From assembly GCF_002080045.1 (NCBI RefSeq), contig NZ_MUIN01000006.1, positions 1 to 64,000 on the forward strand: DNA of 64,000 bases, written 5' to 3'. Shown here one piece after another: positions 17,551 to 27,031 of the stretch. The notes under the pieces are model-generated. The model was given only the letters and a program-made list of their open reading frames with translations, had not been told where the DNA came from and did no database searches. Both the position numbers and the translations under genes were made by a program. Within the stretch, counting starts at the first letter, position 1, and each line of letters starts with the position of its first letter. Origin of the DNA: Pseudomonas sp. Bc-h (lineage in GTDB: Bacteria; Pseudomonadota; Gammaproteobacteria; Pseudomonadales; Pseudomonadaceae).

Positions 17551-19077
17551 ATGAACGTTTCACTCAATAAAAACAACACCACTGTGGCCCATGTGAAGAT
17601 GCTGATCGACGGCGAATGGGTCGAATCGCAGACCGGCGAGTGGCTGGATGTGATCAACCCCGCAACTCAGGAAGTGCTGGCGAAAGTGCCGTTCGCGACC
17701 ACTGCTGAAGTCGATGCGGCCGTTGCTGCTGCGCAGAAGGCCTTCCAGACCTGGCGCCACACCCCGATTGGCGCCCGCATGCGCATCATGCTCAAGTTGC
17801 AGGCGCTGATTCGCGAGCATTCAAAGCGCATCGCCGTGGTGCTTAGCGCCGAACAGGGCAAGACCATCGCTGACGCGGAGGGCGATATTTTCCGTGGTCT
17901 TGAAGTGGTCGAACATGCCTGTTCCATCGGCACGCTGCAGATGGGCGAGTTTGCCGAGAACGTCGCAGGCGGCGTCGATACGTACACGCTGCGCCAACCC
18001 ATCGGCGTCTGCGCAGGCATCACGCCGTTCAACTTTCCGGCGATGATTCCGCTGTGGATGTTCCCGATGGCCATCGCCTGCGGCAACACTTTCGTGCTCA
18101 AACCGTCCGAGCAGGACCCGATGTCGACCATGTTGCTGGTCGAACTCGCAGTCGAGGCGGGCGTGCCAGCTGGCGTATTGAATGTGGTGCACGGCGGTAA
18201 GCAAGTGGTCGATGCCATCTGCACCCACAAGGACATCAAAGCGGTTTCGTTTGTCGGTTCGACGGCAGTGGGCACTCATGTCTACGACCTGGCTGGCAAA
18301 CACGGCAAGCGCGTGCAATCGATGATGGGCGCGAAAAACCATGCCGTGGTGCTGCCCGACGCCAACCGCGAGCAGACGCTCAATGCTCTGGTCGGGGCAG
18401 GTTTTGGCGCGGCCGGTCAACGTTGCATGGCGACCTCGGTGGTGGTGCTGGTTGGCGCCTCGAAGCAGTGGGTTCCCGAACTCAAGACGCTGGCGCAGAA
18501 GCTCAAGGTTAATGCGGGCAACGAGCCGGGCACTGACGTCGGCCCGGTCATTTCCAAGCGTGCCAAACAGCGGATTCTCGACCTGATCGAAAGCGGCGTG
18601 AAGGAAGGCGCCCGACTCGAACTGGACGGGCGCGGCATCACGGTCGCAGGTTATGAGAACGGCAACTTTGTCGGCCCGACGCTGTTCACCGGCGTGACCA
18701 CGCAGATGCAGATCTACACCCAGGAAATCTTCGGTCCGGTGCTGGTGGTACTCGAGGTCGACACGCTGGATCAGGCCATCGAGCTGGTCAACGCCAATCC
18801 GTTCGGCAATGGCGTAGGCCTGTTCACCCAGAGCGGAGCGGCCGCGCGCAAATTCCAGAACGAGATCGACATCGGCCAGGTCGGCATCAATATCCCGATT
18901 CCAGTGCCGGTTCCGTTCTTCAGCTTCACCGGCTCGCGCGGCTCCAAACTCGGCGATCTGGGCCCGTACGGCAAACAGGTGGTGCAGTTCTACACTCAGA
19001 CCAAGACCGTCACCAGCCGCTGGTTCGATGACGACAGCGTGAATGACGGGGTGAACACGACGATCAATTTGCGATGA
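17551..19077 (+). CDS. mmsA: CoA-acylating methylmalonate-semialdehyde dehydrogenase
   Basis: MmsA oxidises (methyl)malonate semialdehyde with NAD and CoA to propionyl-CoA or acetyl-CoA and CO2, in valine, beta-alanine or inositol breakdown. The protein is 508 aa, normal for the family. The catalytic Cys292 lies in [11 protein letters not shown], and the family patterns [20 protein letters not shown] and [16 protein letters not shown] are intact. I start at ATG 17551 (MNVSLNKN) because GGAG precedes it; an in-frame ATG 51 bases upstream has no SD. It forms a unit with the MHS transporter and mmsB. A separate main valine-pathway copy may exist elsewhere, which I cannot see. Confidence 0.94.
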   Translation: MNVSLNKNNTTVAHVKMLIDGEWVESQTGEWLDVINPATQEVLAKVPFATTAEVDAAVAAAQKAFQTWRHTPIGARMRIMLKLQALIREHSKRIAVVLSAEQGKTIADAEGDIFRGLEVVEHACSIGTLQMGEFAENVAGGVDTYTLRQPIGVCAGITPFNFPAMIPLWMFPMAIACGNTFVLKPSEQDPMSTMLLVELAVEAGVPAGVLNVVHGGKQVVDAICTHKDIKAVSFVGSTAVGTHVYDLAGKHGKRVQSMMGAKNHAVVLPDANREQTLNALVGAGFGAAGQRCMATSVVVLVGASKQWVPELKTLAQKLKVNAGNEPGTDVGPVISKRAKQRILDLIESGVKEGARLELDGRGITVAGYENGNFVGPTLFTGVTTQMQIYTQEIFGPVLVVLEVDTLDQAIELVNANPFGNGVGLFTQSGAAARKFQNEIDIGQVGINIPIPVPVPFFSFTGSRGSKLGDLGPYGKQVVQFYTQTKTVTSRWFDDDSVNDGVNTTINLR

Positions 19078-19143
19078 AGAAATCGAGCCAGGTTTCACCG
19101 ATATCTTGATGCTTTGCTATGGAATGTTTGGCGCCGGCCCCTT

Positions 19144-19230
19144 GTGGGAGGGAGCTTGCTCGCGAATGCGTTGGATCAGTGACTTCAATGAAAACTGACA
19201 CACCGCTTTCGCGAGCAAGCTCCCTCCCAC
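19144..19230. repeat. REP-type inverted pair, family A
   Basis: GTGGGAGGGAGCTTGCTCG plus CGA (19144-19165) faces its exact reverse complement (19209-19230) across 43 bases. It lies between mmsA and mmsB, inside a transcription unit, and would fold into a long hairpin in the mRNA. Confidence 0.95.
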
Positions 19231-19312
19231 GGTGATCGGCGTGAGGCAGGGCTTTGAAGGGTGGTTTCGAGATCGGGCAAGACGTATCTGAATCTGAGGA
19301 AGGGAGAACACC

Positions 19313-20200
19313 ATGAAAATCGCATTTATCGGCCTGGGCAACATGGGCGCCCCGATGGCGCGGAACCTGATCCGGGCCGGGCATCAGTTGCACCTGTTCG
19401 ACCTCAACAAGCAGGTGCTGGCAGAACTCGCAGAGTTGGGCAGCCGCATCAGCGAGTCGCCCAAACACGCGGTAGAAGGCGCGGAGTTGTTGATCACCAT
19501 GCTGCCTGCCGCTGCGCATGTTCGCGCGGTTTACCTGAATGAAGACGGCGTGCTGGCCGGAATTGCTGCTGGCGTGCCCGCCGTGGATTGCAGCACCATC
19601 GATCCGCAGACCATTCGTGATGTGGCAGCGGTTGCAGCGAAGCAGGGTGTCGTGGTCGGCGATGCGCCGGTATCGGGTGGCACCGGCGGGGCGCAGGCGG
19701 GCACGCTGACGTTCATGGTGGGCGCGAGTCTTGAGCACTTCACGGTGCTCAAACCGATCCTCGCGCAGATGGGCCGCAACATCGTGCATTGCGGCGATGT
19801 CGGCACCGGTCAGATCGCCAAGATCTGCAACAACATGCTGCTGGGGATTTCCATGATCGGCGTCGCCGAGGCCATGGCGCTGGGGGATCGTCTGGGGATC
19901 GATACGGCGATTCTGGCAACCATCATCAACAGCTCTACTGGCCGTTGCTGGAGTTCGGAGATGTACAACCCCTGGCCCGGCATTGTCGAAACCGCGCCGG
20001 CTTCGCGGGGGTATACCGGAGGGTTTGGCGCCGAGCTGATGCTCAAGGATCTGGGGCTAGCCACCGAAGCCGCGAAGGTCGCGCGTCAGCCAGTGATTCT
20101 AGGGGCTGTGGCGCAGCAGCTGTATCAGGCGATGAGCCTGCGCGGCGACGGCGGCAAGGATTTTTCGGCGGTGATTGAAGGGTATTTAAAGAAGGAATAG
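19313..20200 (+). CDS. mmsB: 3-hydroxyisobutyrate dehydrogenase
   Basis: MmsB oxidises 3-hydroxyisobutyrate to methylmalonate semialdehyde with NAD(+), giving the substrate of MmsA next door. The protein is 295 aa, the normal length. The Rossmann motif GLGNMGAPMARNL is at residues 7-19, the substrate loop is DAPVSGGTGGAQAGTL, and the catalytic lysine lies in GQIAKICNNMLLG near residue 170. AGGGAG sits before the ATG. It is separated from mmsA by 235 bases holding a REP pair, so it may have its own promoter or depend on readthrough. Confidence 0.94.
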   Translation: MKIAFIGLGNMGAPMARNLIRAGHQLHLFDLNKQVLAELAELGSRISESPKHAVEGAELLITMLPAAAHVRAVYLNEDGVLAGIAAGVPAVDCSTIDPQTIRDVAAVAAKQGVVVGDAPVSGGTGGAQAGTLTFMVGASLEHFTVLKPILAQMGRNIVHCGDVGTGQIAKICNNMLLGISMIGVAEAMALGDRLGIDTAILATIINSSTGRCWSSEMYNPWPGIVETAPASRGYTGGFGAELMLKDLGLATEAAKVARQPVILGAVAQQLYQAMSLRGDGGKDFSAVIEGYLKKE

Positions 20201-20223
20201 GTGATTTTCGATCGCGTTGTACC

Positions 20224-20314
20224 TGTGGGAGACGCCGGAGGTCACGACGGCAGCGAAAGCGGTGTGTCAGGTACGCCGCCATCGCTGCCGTCGTGACCTC
20301 CGGCGTCTCCCACA
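20224..20314. repeat. REP-type inverted pair, family C
   Basis: TGTGGGAGACGCCGGAGGTC and the following ACGACGGCAGCGA face a near-exact reverse complement across a short spacer. It fills the convergent gap between mmsB and the ArgH-like gene and may act as a bidirectional barrier or mRNA stabiliser. Confidence 0.95.
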
Positions 20315-20399
20315 AATTTCTCCAGCCTCTCTCACAACATCATTGCCGTTGATACCCTCAGGTCTCCTACACCATCATTGTCAGGTCAGGCAGAGGGCG

Positions 20400-21827
20400 T
20401 TACGCGCGCGGGCCGCTGTAATCCTTGGCCCACTTTTCCTGCGCCAACAGGTTCTGCCTGAACCGCTCAATCTGCTCCGCCACCCGTACCGGCGATGTTC
20501 CACCCCAACCACTGCGGGCTGCCAGCGCGGCATCCAGCGTCAGGGCTTGCAGCACGTCCGGTGTCAGGCGCGCATCGGTATCCGCCAGCATCTGCGGGGT
20601 CAATTCTTCCAGGCCGATGTCCTGCTCTTCACACAGCTGCACCAGTTGCCCGGTGATTTCATGCGCTTCCTTGAAGGGCACGCCGCGCACGGCCAGCCAG
20701 TCGGCGACTTCCGTGGCAAGGGTGAAACCCAGCGGCGCCTGACGCAGCAACTCATCGGTGCGCACGGTCATGGTCCTGACCATTCCAGCGAAAGCGGGCA
20801 GCACCAGATTCAGGGTATCTACGGCGTCGAAAATGGCGTGCTTGTCTTCGCTCAGGTCGCGGTTGTACGACAGCGGCTGTGCCTTGAGCACCGCCAGGAT
20901 CGCGGTCAGAGAACCGATCAGGCGCCCGGATTTTCCACGGGCCAGTTCGGCGATATCAGGGTTCTTTTTCTGCGGCATGATCGAGCTGCCAGTGGCGTAG
21001 GCGTCGTCCAGCTCGATCCAGCGGAACTGCCGTGAGGTCCAGATGCAGAACTCTTCGGCCATGCGTGAAATGTTGATGCCCAGCATGCTGGCGCAGAACA
21101 GAAATTCGGCCACATGGTCGCGACTGGCAACGGCGTCGATTGAGTTTTCGCAGGGGCCTGCGTAACCCAGTTCTGCGGCAGAGCTTTGCAGGTCCCGCGC
21201 AATGGCTGAACCGGCCATGGCAGCAGCGCCCAATGGCGAAAGGTTGAATCGGCGATCCCAATCCTGCAGACGCTGAATGTCTCGATGAATCGCCTGTGCG
21301 TGGGCCATCAAATGATGGGCGAAGACAATCGGCTGGGCCTGCTGTAGATGCGTGAAGCCTGGCGCGATGGTGTTGATGTGCTGTTCGGCCTGGCCGACCA
21401 GCGCTTTTTGCAGGTCTAGAATCGACAGCGTCAGGACGCGAATCTGATCGCGCAGAAACAGGCGCATGTCGTTGGCGGTCTGGTCGTTGCGCGAGCGACC
21501 GGCACGCAGCTTGCCACCCAGCGCGCCGAGGCGTTCGGTCAGCAGACGTTCGATGAAGGTGTGCACGTCTTCGTCCGCGGGGATGGGCTGCACCTTGCCG
21601 GCGGCGAAGTCTTCATCGATCGATTGCAGGGTCGCGATGATGCGCTGCGTCTCGTCGGCATCCAGCAGCCCGGCACGTTCAAGCTCGTGGGCGTGGGCCT
21701 TGCAGCCTGCGACGTCATAGGGCGTCATGCGGAAATAGACGCTGGGCGAGCGCGACAGATTGGCCATTGCCTCGGCCGGGCCGGATTTGAAGCGCGCGCC
21801 CCACAGACGTTCGGTTGCATCGGACAT
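20400..21827 (-). CDS. Argininosuccinate lyase-like protein (ArgH family)
   Basis: A 475-aa member of the fumarase/aspartase/argininosuccinate lyase superfamily, closest to ArgH by its motifs. RAGRSRNDQ, the catalytic-His segment FTHLQQAQPI and the signature GSSIMPQKKNPDIAELARGKSGRLIG are intact. ArgH cleaves argininosuccinate to arginine and fumarate. I start at the second ATG, 21827, because AGGGGA is 6 bases before it and touches the first ATG. No other arginine gene is nearby, and Pseudomonas normally has argH elsewhere, so this may be a paralogue with a related substrate. I therefore give no firm gene symbol. Confidence 0.85.
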   Translation of the reverse strand: MSDATERLWGARFKSGPAEAMANLSRSPSVYFRMTPYDVAGCKAHAHELERAGLLDADETQRIIATLQSIDEDFAAGKVQPIPADEDVHTFIERLLTERLGALGGKLRAGRSRNDQTANDMRLFLRDQIRVLTLSILDLQKALVGQAEQHINTIAPGFTHLQQAQPIVFAHHLMAHAQAIHRDIQRLQDWDRRFNLSPLGAAAMAGSAIARDLQSSAAELGYAGPCENSIDAVASRDHVAEFLFCASMLGINISRMAEEFCIWTSRQFRWIELDDAYATGSSIMPQKKNPDIAELARGKSGRLIGSLTAILAVLKAQPLSYNRDLSEDKHAIFDAVDTLNLVLPAFAGMVRTMTVRTDELLRQAPLGFTLATEVADWLAVRGVPFKEAHEITGQLVQLCEEQDIGLEELTPQMLADTDARLTPDVLQALTLDAALAARSGWGGTSPVRVAEQIERFRQNLLAQEKWAKDYSGPRA

Positions 21828-21961
21828 GTGCATTCCCCTTGGATACGTGATTGCTGGCGAACCAGGCGTCGACGACGTCGGGGGATGCTAGGAAAAACCC
21901 GCTACGGGGGAAATGTTTCAAATGGCAAGTGGACTTGGCAGAAATGGAAACCTGTCGGCGC

Positions 21962-22216
21962 TTAACCCGCCAGCAGCGCGTTCAACTCGCCTTTGCGTTC
22001 CAGCAGCGCCATGTCGTCGAACCCACCCACGTGATGCTCGCCAATGAAAATCTGCGGCACGGTACGACGTCCGCTGCGCTCCATCATGATGTTGCGCTGG
22101 TCCATCGAGGTCTGGACGTTGATTTCGTTGTAACTCACGCCCTTGGCCTTCAGCAGGTTTTTCGCCGCTACGCAGTACGGGCAGGTGTTGGTGGTGTAGA
22201 TCGTGACTTCAGACAT
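21962..22216 (-). CDS. grxC: Glutaredoxin 3-like protein
   Basis: An 84-aa dithiol glutaredoxin, a cytoplasmic glutathione-dependent thiol-disulfide oxidoreductase. The active site CPYC is at residues 12-15, followed by the TVPQIFI cis-proline motif and GGFDD, as in GrxC. The frame is open much further upstream, but ATG 22216 puts the first beta strand (EVTIYTT) at the start as in the family, and AGTTC then TTTGTC leads into it without other domains. It lies between the ArgH-like gene and cynS on the same strand; a terminator separates it from cynS. Confidence 0.92.
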   Translation of the reverse strand: MSEVTIYTTNTCPYCVAAKNLLKAKGVSYNEINVQTSMDQRNIMMERSGRRTVPQIFIGEHHVGGFDDMALLERKGELNALLAG

Positions 22217-22412
22217 GACAAAGAACTCCGTTGGTCGGCCCTTGGATTGCGGCCCGGGAATGGACTCGGATGATCGGAGGTTCATCCCGATCATCTCTAT
22301 GACGGAGTTAATCCTATAGCGTTCCGCAAAGGCTTTCGTGTCCAAAACGCTCATTGATGCGATAGATCGTCTCAATGTTCGGGATGCCCGCCGAGGCCGT
22401 TCGGTTGCAGGC

Positions 22413-22442
22413 AAAAAAGTGCCCGACATATGCCGGGCACTG
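22413..22442 (-). terminator. Intrinsic terminator after cynS
   Basis: On the minus strand AGTGCCCGGCATATGTCGGG and CACT form an almost perfect hairpin followed by TTTTTT. It lies 19-48 bases after the cynS stop, so it ends the cynT-cynS transcript. Confidence 0.9.
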
Positions 22443-22460
22443 GGTGTTGCGGGGGGACGC

Positions 22461-22931
22461 TCAGAACGGTTTGTACGGCAGGAACTTGCCATCCAGAGTG
22501 ATCACCGCGCGGGAACCGCCTTCTGGATCTTCGACTTTCTTGATGTCCATCTTGAAGTTGATGGCGCTGATGATGCCGTCGCCGAACTGCTCGTGGACGA
22601 TGGCTTTCAACGTGGTGCCGTAGACCTGAATCATCTCGTAGAAACGGTAGACGGTCGGGTCGGTGGGCACGCCGTTGCCGATGCTGCCGCGCAAGGGAAT
22701 GGATTGCAGTTGGCGCACGTCGTCATCGTCGAGTTCCAGGCGCTGGCCGATGATCTGCGCGACGTTGGCGGGCAACGGGTGCTGACCCAGCAGGGCCGCG
22801 GTGACGTAGGTCAGGCTCAGGCCGGTACCGTCAGCCAGTTGTTCGAACGACAGGCCTTTCTGCGACTTGATGTCGATGATCTTGGCGGTCAGGGCCAGGG
22901 ATGGATCCTGGTAGGCGTTGGACTGTTGCAT
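22461..22931 (-). CDS. cynS: Cyanate hydratase (cyanase)
   Basis: Cyanase converts cyanate and bicarbonate to ammonia and CO2 through carbamate. From ATG 22931 the protein is 156 aa, exactly the E. coli length. The catalytic residues fall at the same numbers as in E. coli: R96 and E99 (YRFYEM) and S122 (GIISAINF). The N-terminal helical HTH-like domain ([20 protein letters not shown]) and the dimerising C-terminal domain are complete. Upstream is carbonic anhydrase cynT, which replaces the bicarbonate the enzyme consumes. A cynX transporter is not present here. Confidence 0.97.
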   Translation of the reverse strand: MQQSNAYQDPSLALTAKIIDIKSQKGLSFEQLADGTGLSLTYVTAALLGQHPLPANVAQIIGQRLELDDDDVRQLQSIPLRGSIGNGVPTDPTVYRFYEMIQVYGTTLKAIVHEQFGDGIISAINFKMDIKKVEDPEGGSRAVITLDGKFLPYKPF

Positions 22932-22990
22932 GGTGTGCATCCTCAGTGGTTAGCAGGTAAGTACAGTGCTTCGTGGGTTCCGGGGCGGTA

Positions 22991-23653
22991 TCAAGCGACG
23001 TCGCTGTTACGCAGGCGTTGTAACGCGTAGGTGTGCGGATGGCTGGCCAGCGGCACGAAGCGACGGGCAGTACCGTCGAGTGCGTCGACCGAGCCGGTTT
23101 CGATGTCGTAGACCCAGCCGTGCAGGTTCAGGCGGCCTTGTTCCAGCGCCAGGCGCACGCTCGGGTGGGTCTGAATGTTGGCCAGTTGGGCGATGACGTT
23201 TTCACGGACCATCGAGCCGACACGTGCGGTATCGCTGGTGTGAGTGCGGGCGCTGTTGATCACCCGAGCGGACTCTGAGTGGCGCAACCAGCTGGCGACC
23301 GCAGGCAGGTGATCCATGCATTTGCACTGGGCGATGGCGGTCATGGCGCCGCAGTCGGAGTGGCCGCAGATGACGATGTCGGTCACGCCCAGAACGGCGA
23401 CGGCGTATTCGACGGTAGCGGAAACACCGCCCGGCTCCGGGCCGTAGGAGGGCACGATGTTGCCGGCGTTACGGATCACGAACAGCTCGCCGGGCTCTTG
23501 CTGGGTCAGCAATTCCGGTACCACGCGGCTGTCTGAGCAGGTGATGAACAGAGTGGCCGGGTTTTGCGTGCTGGCGAGGTGTTTGAACAGTTCGGCCCGT
23601 TTTGGAAATGCTTCGCTCTGGAATTTGAGCAGACCATCGATTAGCGCTTTCAT
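22991..23653 (-). CDS. cynT: Beta-class carbonic anhydrase of the cyanate operon
   Basis: A 220-aa beta carbonic anhydrase that rehydrates CO2 to bicarbonate so that cyanase is not starved of it. Zinc ligands are at C39 (ITCSDSR), H98 and C101 (CGHSDCGAM), with the D41-R43 dyad. It is the first gene of cynT-cynS; the gap to the cynS start is about 60 bases. It is divergent from cynR over 112 bases, where a CynR-type site is visible. Confidence 0.95.
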   Translation of the reverse strand: MKALIDGLLKFQSEAFPKRAELFKHLASTQNPATLFITCSDSRVVPELLTQQEPGELFVIRNAGNIVPSYGPEPGGVSATVEYAVAVLGVTDIVICGHSDCGAMTAIAQCKCMDHLPAVASWLRHSESARVINSARTHTSDTARVGSMVRENVIAQLANIQTHPSVRLALEQGRLNLHGWVYDIETGSVDALDGTARRFVPLASHPHTYALQRLRNSDVA

Positions 23654-23737
23654 GGTGTTTCACCTGGTGGTGAGTGGCTGTGGGATCGATACTGATCTTC
23701 TCCTGCTATAGCGTCCAAGACCGATCTACAATAGTTT

Positions 23738-23756
23738 CTATAAGTACAGCCTATAG
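23738..23756. promoter_or_regulatory. Candidate CynR binding site
   Basis: CTATAAGTACAGCCTATAG is a 19-bp dyad (arms match at 6 of 7 positions) containing a T-N11-A LysR box. It lies 9 bases before the cynR start codon in the cynR/cynT divergent region, where CynR would repress itself and activate cynTS. A further CTATAG lies at 23706-23711. The assignment is from position and symmetry. Confidence 0.6.
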
Positions 23757-23765
23757 AGACTCGCC

Positions 23766-24653
23766 ATGCTTCTGCGCCATCTCAAATACCTGCTGGCCGT
23801 GGCCGATCACGGCAATTTCAGCCGTGCTGCACAGGCGCTGCATGTCTCGCAGCCGACCCTGTCGCAGCAGATCAAACAGCTCGAAGAATCCCTCGGTGCC
23901 GAGTTGCTGGACCGCTCGGCACGCTTGGTGCGCCCGACCGATGCGGGCGCGGCCTATATCGAATACGCGCGCAAGGTCTTGCGCGATCTGGAGGCGGGCA
24001 AGCGTGCGATCCATGACGTGAAGGACCTGTCGCGAGGGACGTTGCGTCTGGCGATGACGCCGACGTTCATGGCCTATCTGGCAGGGCCGCTGATCCGTGA
24101 GTTCAGCAGCAGACACCCCGGCATTCGGCTGAGCGTCTTCGAGTTGTCCATGGGCGAGATCGAAGCGCGACTGGCCGATGACAGTCTGGATCTGGCGATC
24201 GCCTTCACTGATGTGCGTGACCCGGATATTGAGTGCGAGCCGCTGTTCGTGGAAACGCTCAGCGTGATGGTCGGTCAGGTTCACCCGCAATTTGGCCGTG
24301 AGGAGGCCCTGACAGGCGAAGAGCTGGCAGGCCTGCCGCTGGTGTTGCTGACCAAGGACTTCTTCACCCGCACCTGCATCGACGACTACTGCCGCGAGCA
24401 TGGCATCGCGCCGACCGTGGACATGCAGGCCAATTCGGTAAGCGCGATTCTGGAGATCATTCGCCATGTGCCGGTCGCCACCATCCTGCCGCAGGCCACG
24501 GCAAGCCAGGAGCGGCGCGTCCACGCCATTCCCCTGCGTGACGGCGCCCCGCAACGCAGCGCCGCACTGCTGCGTCGACGCAATGCCTGGCAGAGCGCTG
24601 CATCGGTGGAGTTCATACGCACGCTCAGCCGGTGGTGCGAAAACCTTGCCTGA
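23766..24653 (+). CDS. cynR: LysR-family activator of the cyanate operon
   Basis: A 295-aa LysR regulator that follows E. coli CynR closely as I remember it: LLRHLKYLLAVADHGNFSRA, then HVSQPTLSQQIKQLEESLG in the HTH, and DVKDLSRGTLRLAMTPTF in the hinge region. It is divergent from cynT-cynS, as in E. coli, and should activate them in response to cyanate. Confidence 0.93.
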   Translation: MLLRHLKYLLAVADHGNFSRAAQALHVSQPTLSQQIKQLEESLGAELLDRSARLVRPTDAGAAYIEYARKVLRDLEAGKRAIHDVKDLSRGTLRLAMTPTFMAYLAGPLIREFSSRHPGIRLSVFELSMGEIEARLADDSLDLAIAFTDVRDPDIECEPLFVETLSVMVGQVHPQFGREEALTGEELAGLPLVLLTKDFFTRTCIDDYCREHGIAPTVDMQANSVSAILEIIRHVPVATILPQATASQERRVHAIPLRDGAPQRSAALLRRRNAWQSAASVEFIRTLSRWCENLA

Positions 24654-24664
24654 TCGAGTCCGAC

Positions 24665-24738
24665 ATCTGCAGCGGCATGGCTGGCCCGCGGTGGTGATTT
24701 CCTGAGCGCCACCGTCGGCAAGCCGCACGGCTACAGGG
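24665..24738. repeat. REP-type inverted pair, family B
   Basis: Facing TGCAGCGGCATGGCTGGCCC and GGCAAGCCGCACGGCTACAG halves lie after cynR. The left half has diverged from the family consensus TGTAGCAGTCCGGCTTGCCG. It occupies the convergent gap between cynR and the cupin gene. Confidence 0.7.
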
Positions 24739-24758
24739 GAATTGTGCCCGTTGGGGAA

Positions 24759-25103
24759 TCAGGCAAAAACGAAGTACTTGCGCACGGTCTCGACCACTTC
24801 CCAGGTGCCTTTCATGCCTGGTTCGATGATGAACTTGTCGCCGGCCTTCAAGTGAATTGGCTCCTGACCTTCAGGGGTGATGATGCAGTAGCCTTCCTGG
24901 AAGTCGCAGTATTCCCACTTCACGTATTCCACGAACCATTTGCCCGGCGTACAGATCCAGGTGCCCATGATCTTTTCGCCATCGGCGCTGGTATAGGCGT
25001 TGAGGTTGACGGTGTGCGGGTCACCGCCGATGCGTTCCCATTTGCAGGCGTCGACGACGGGCAGTGGCGTGGTGTCGCGAAGAACGATGATTGGCTTGCT
25101 CAT
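24759..25103 (-). CDS. Small cupin-domain protein
   Basis: A 114-aa single-domain cupin of the DUF861/cupin_3 type. The tail pattern GYCIITPEGQEPIHLKAGDKFIIEPGMKGTWEVVETVRKYFV is typical of this group, whose known members include ureidoglycine aminohydrolase-like proteins. I start at ATG 25103 (MSKPIIVL), which has GGAGC upstream; the longer frame adds 13 residues of no family character. The metal-binding residues usual in cupins are sparse here, so I cannot predict a reaction. It is convergent with cynR and shares a strand with the LysR gene at 25166. Confidence 0.8.
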   Translation of the reverse strand: MSKPIIVLRDTTPLPVVDACKWERIGGDPHTVNLNAYTSADGEKIMGTWICTPGKWFVEYVKWEYCDFQEGYCIITPEGQEPIHLKAGDKFIIEPGMKGTWEVVETVRKYFVFA

Positions 25104-25165
25104 GACAGCTCCAGAAGAGGGTGGCGAAAGTTGCGCTCGCACACCTTAGGGGTGTCTGGGACGGC

Positions 25166-26089
25166 TCAGTTGTCTGGGCTCGACATCGAGGTGCCTGGAA
25201 ACGCAGTTTTTTCGCTTAGATGACGCACCAGTGCCTTGGCGTATTCGGGCAGGGCATCGAAGTCAGGTGCGCACAGCAGCAACTCGCGATCGGCCCAACT
25301 GTCGCTCAATGGCAGGCTTTTCAGTCGCCCGGCCTGCTGGAAGCGCTCGACTGCAGCCCGAGGTACGACGCCCAGCCCGGCGCCCCGTATCACCATGCGC
25401 ATCACGCCATCGAAGCTCTCGGCGCGTACCCGCGTTTTGATGCGGTGGCCCAGATGCAGCGCTTGTTCCTCAAGATAAATCGACATGGCGCTGTTGACCC
25501 CAAGCCCGACGAATTCGTACTGCAAGGTCTGACTGAAACGCAGCGTGTCATGTTCGGCCAAGGGGTGGCTGGCTGGCATGATCAGGGTTAACGGATCGGC
25601 GCAAAAGGGCAGGGTCTGCAGGTCGCTGGCATCAACGGCGTTGGAAATAATGCCGATATCAGCCGTGCCATGCCGCACCGCGTGAAGAATCCTCAGACTA
25701 GGGTGCTCTTCCAGGTTGATGTCGATATTCGGGTAACGGGCAAGGTATTCGGCCAGACGCTCCGGCAGGTATTCGCTCAGCGCCGAGGTGTTGCACAGAA
25801 GGCGAATCTGACCTTTGAAACCTTGGGCGTACTCGGTGAGATCGGCCTGCAGACGTTCTACCTGCTGCAGGATCAGCCGCGCATGTTGCGCAAGCGCTTT
25901 GCCTGCTGCGGTCGGGGTGACGCCGCGTCGTCCTCGTTCGAGCATTGTGATGCCCAGCGCGGATTCCAGCCCGCGAATCCGCGCACTCGCTGATGCCAGA
26001 GACAAATGGCTACGAGAGGCTCCGCCAGTAATGTTCCCGGCTTCGCAGACATGGAGGAAAAGCTTGAGGTCGATCAGGTCGAAATGCAT
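25166..26089 (-). CDS. LysR-family transcriptional regulator
   Basis: A 307-aa LysR protein: HTH in DLIDLKLFLHVCEAGNITGGASRSHLSLASASARIRGLE, then an effector domain (RLLCNTSALSEYLPERLAEY). It is divergent from the TauE/SafE-type transporter that starts at 26267, which is the likely target. A cupin gene lies 62 bases downstream on the same strand. Confidence 0.9.
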   Translation of the reverse strand: MHFDLIDLKLFLHVCEAGNITGGASRSHLSLASASARIRGLESALGITMLERGRRGVTPTAAGKALAQHARLILQQVERLQADLTEYAQGFKGQIRLLCNTSALSEYLPERLAEYLARYPNIDINLEEHPSLRILHAVRHGTADIGIISNAVDASDLQTLPFCADPLTLIMPASHPLAEHDTLRFSQTLQYEFVGLGVNSAMSIYLEEQALHLGHRIKTRVRAESFDGVMRMVIRGAGLGVVPRAAVERFQQAGRLKSLPLSDSWADRELLLCAPDFDALPEYAKALVRHLSEKTAFPGTSMSSPDN

Positions 26090-26266
26090 GGCGTGCCCTG
26101 TGATGCTCCCCCGATTCGGTGGACACCCAGCTGGGGGAAGAACTTACTTTGCTCTGTAATGCAGGTTTTTGGAAAAGCAGAAAATCCTGGTGGTTCTGGC
26201 ATAGCCGAAGGCTGGATCAATATATCGCAGATTTTCAATCGTGCGGCACAGGCTCAGTATGAGCCC

Positions 26267-27031
26267 ATGAACACATTCTTCTCGCTGTATCAGAACATCG
26301 GTTGGAGCCTGACAGGTCTGGTCCTTATGGCCTTCTTGCTGGCAGGCACGGTCAAGGGCGTGATCGGCATGGGGCTGCCTACCGTGGCGATGGGGTTGCT
26401 CGGGGTGGCTATGTTACCGACGCAGGCTGCGGCGCTGCTGCTGATTCCCTCGACCTTTACCAATCTCTGGCAACTGGCGGCGGGCGGGCATCTGCGCAGT
26501 TCGCTCAAGCGGCTCTGGCCCCTGCTGGCGATGATTGCAGTGGGGACCGGATTGGGCTCGTACGTGTTGGGAATGGACGGCGCTCATTCGATGGGGCGTG
26601 CGCTCGGTGGGGCATTATTCATTTATGCGCTGTGCGGCCTGTTCCTGCCGACGCTCAAGGTGCCGCCCCGCGCCGAACCCTGGTTGGGGCCGTTGTGCGG
26701 TTTGATTACGGGGTTGATCACTTCGGCGACCGGCGTGTTCGTGATTCCCGCCGTGCCCTACATACAAGGCCTCGGGCTTGATCGTAATCAGCTGGTGCAG
26801 GCGCTGGGCTTGTCGTTCACCGTATCCAGCCTGGCACTGGGCGCCGGGCTGTTCTGGAACGGCGCGTTGGGCGGTGCAGAAATGAGCGCCTCATTACTGG
26901 CCGTGGTCCCCGCGTTAATCGGCATGATGCTCGGCCAATGGCTGCGCCAGCGCATCAGCGCCGTGGTCTTCAAGCGCGTGTTTTTCATCGGCATGGGCCT
27001 GCTGGGTCTGCACCTGTTGATATCGGGTTAA
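26267..27031 (+). CDS. TauE/SafE-family membrane transporter
   Basis: A 254-aa inner-membrane protein of the TauE/SafE (sulfite exporter, DUF81) family. Family signs are the opening GTVKGVIGMGLPTVAMGLL in the first hydrophobic stretch and the internal repeat GLITGLITSATGVFVIPAVPY. About seven or eight hydrophobic segments cover the whole length. I start at ATG 26267; the frame stays open upstream but that part is not membrane-like. Members export sulfite, sulfoacetate or other organic anions; the substrate here is unknown. It is divergent from a LysR gene. Confidence 0.88.
   Translation: MNTFFSLYQNIGWSLTGLVLMAFLLAGTVKGVIGMGLPTVAMGLLGVAMLPTQAAALLLIPSTFTNLWQLAAGGHLRSSLKRLWPLLAMIAVGTGLGSYVLGMDGAHSMGRALGGALFIYALCGLFLPTLKVPPRAEPWLGPLCGLITGLITSATGVFVIPAVPYIQGLGLDRNQLVQALGLSFTVSSLALGAGLFWNGALGGAEMSASLLAVVPALIGMMLGQWLRQRISAVVFKRVFFIGMGLLGLHLLISG

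Noticed and set aside
20043..20315. 90-codon minus-strand frame across the family C REP pair
   Set aside because: It is produced by the inverted repeat and the mmsB antisense strand; it has no protein features.
22338..23030. 230-codon plus-strand frame opposite cynS
   Set aside because: cynS has exact catalytic residues on the other strand.
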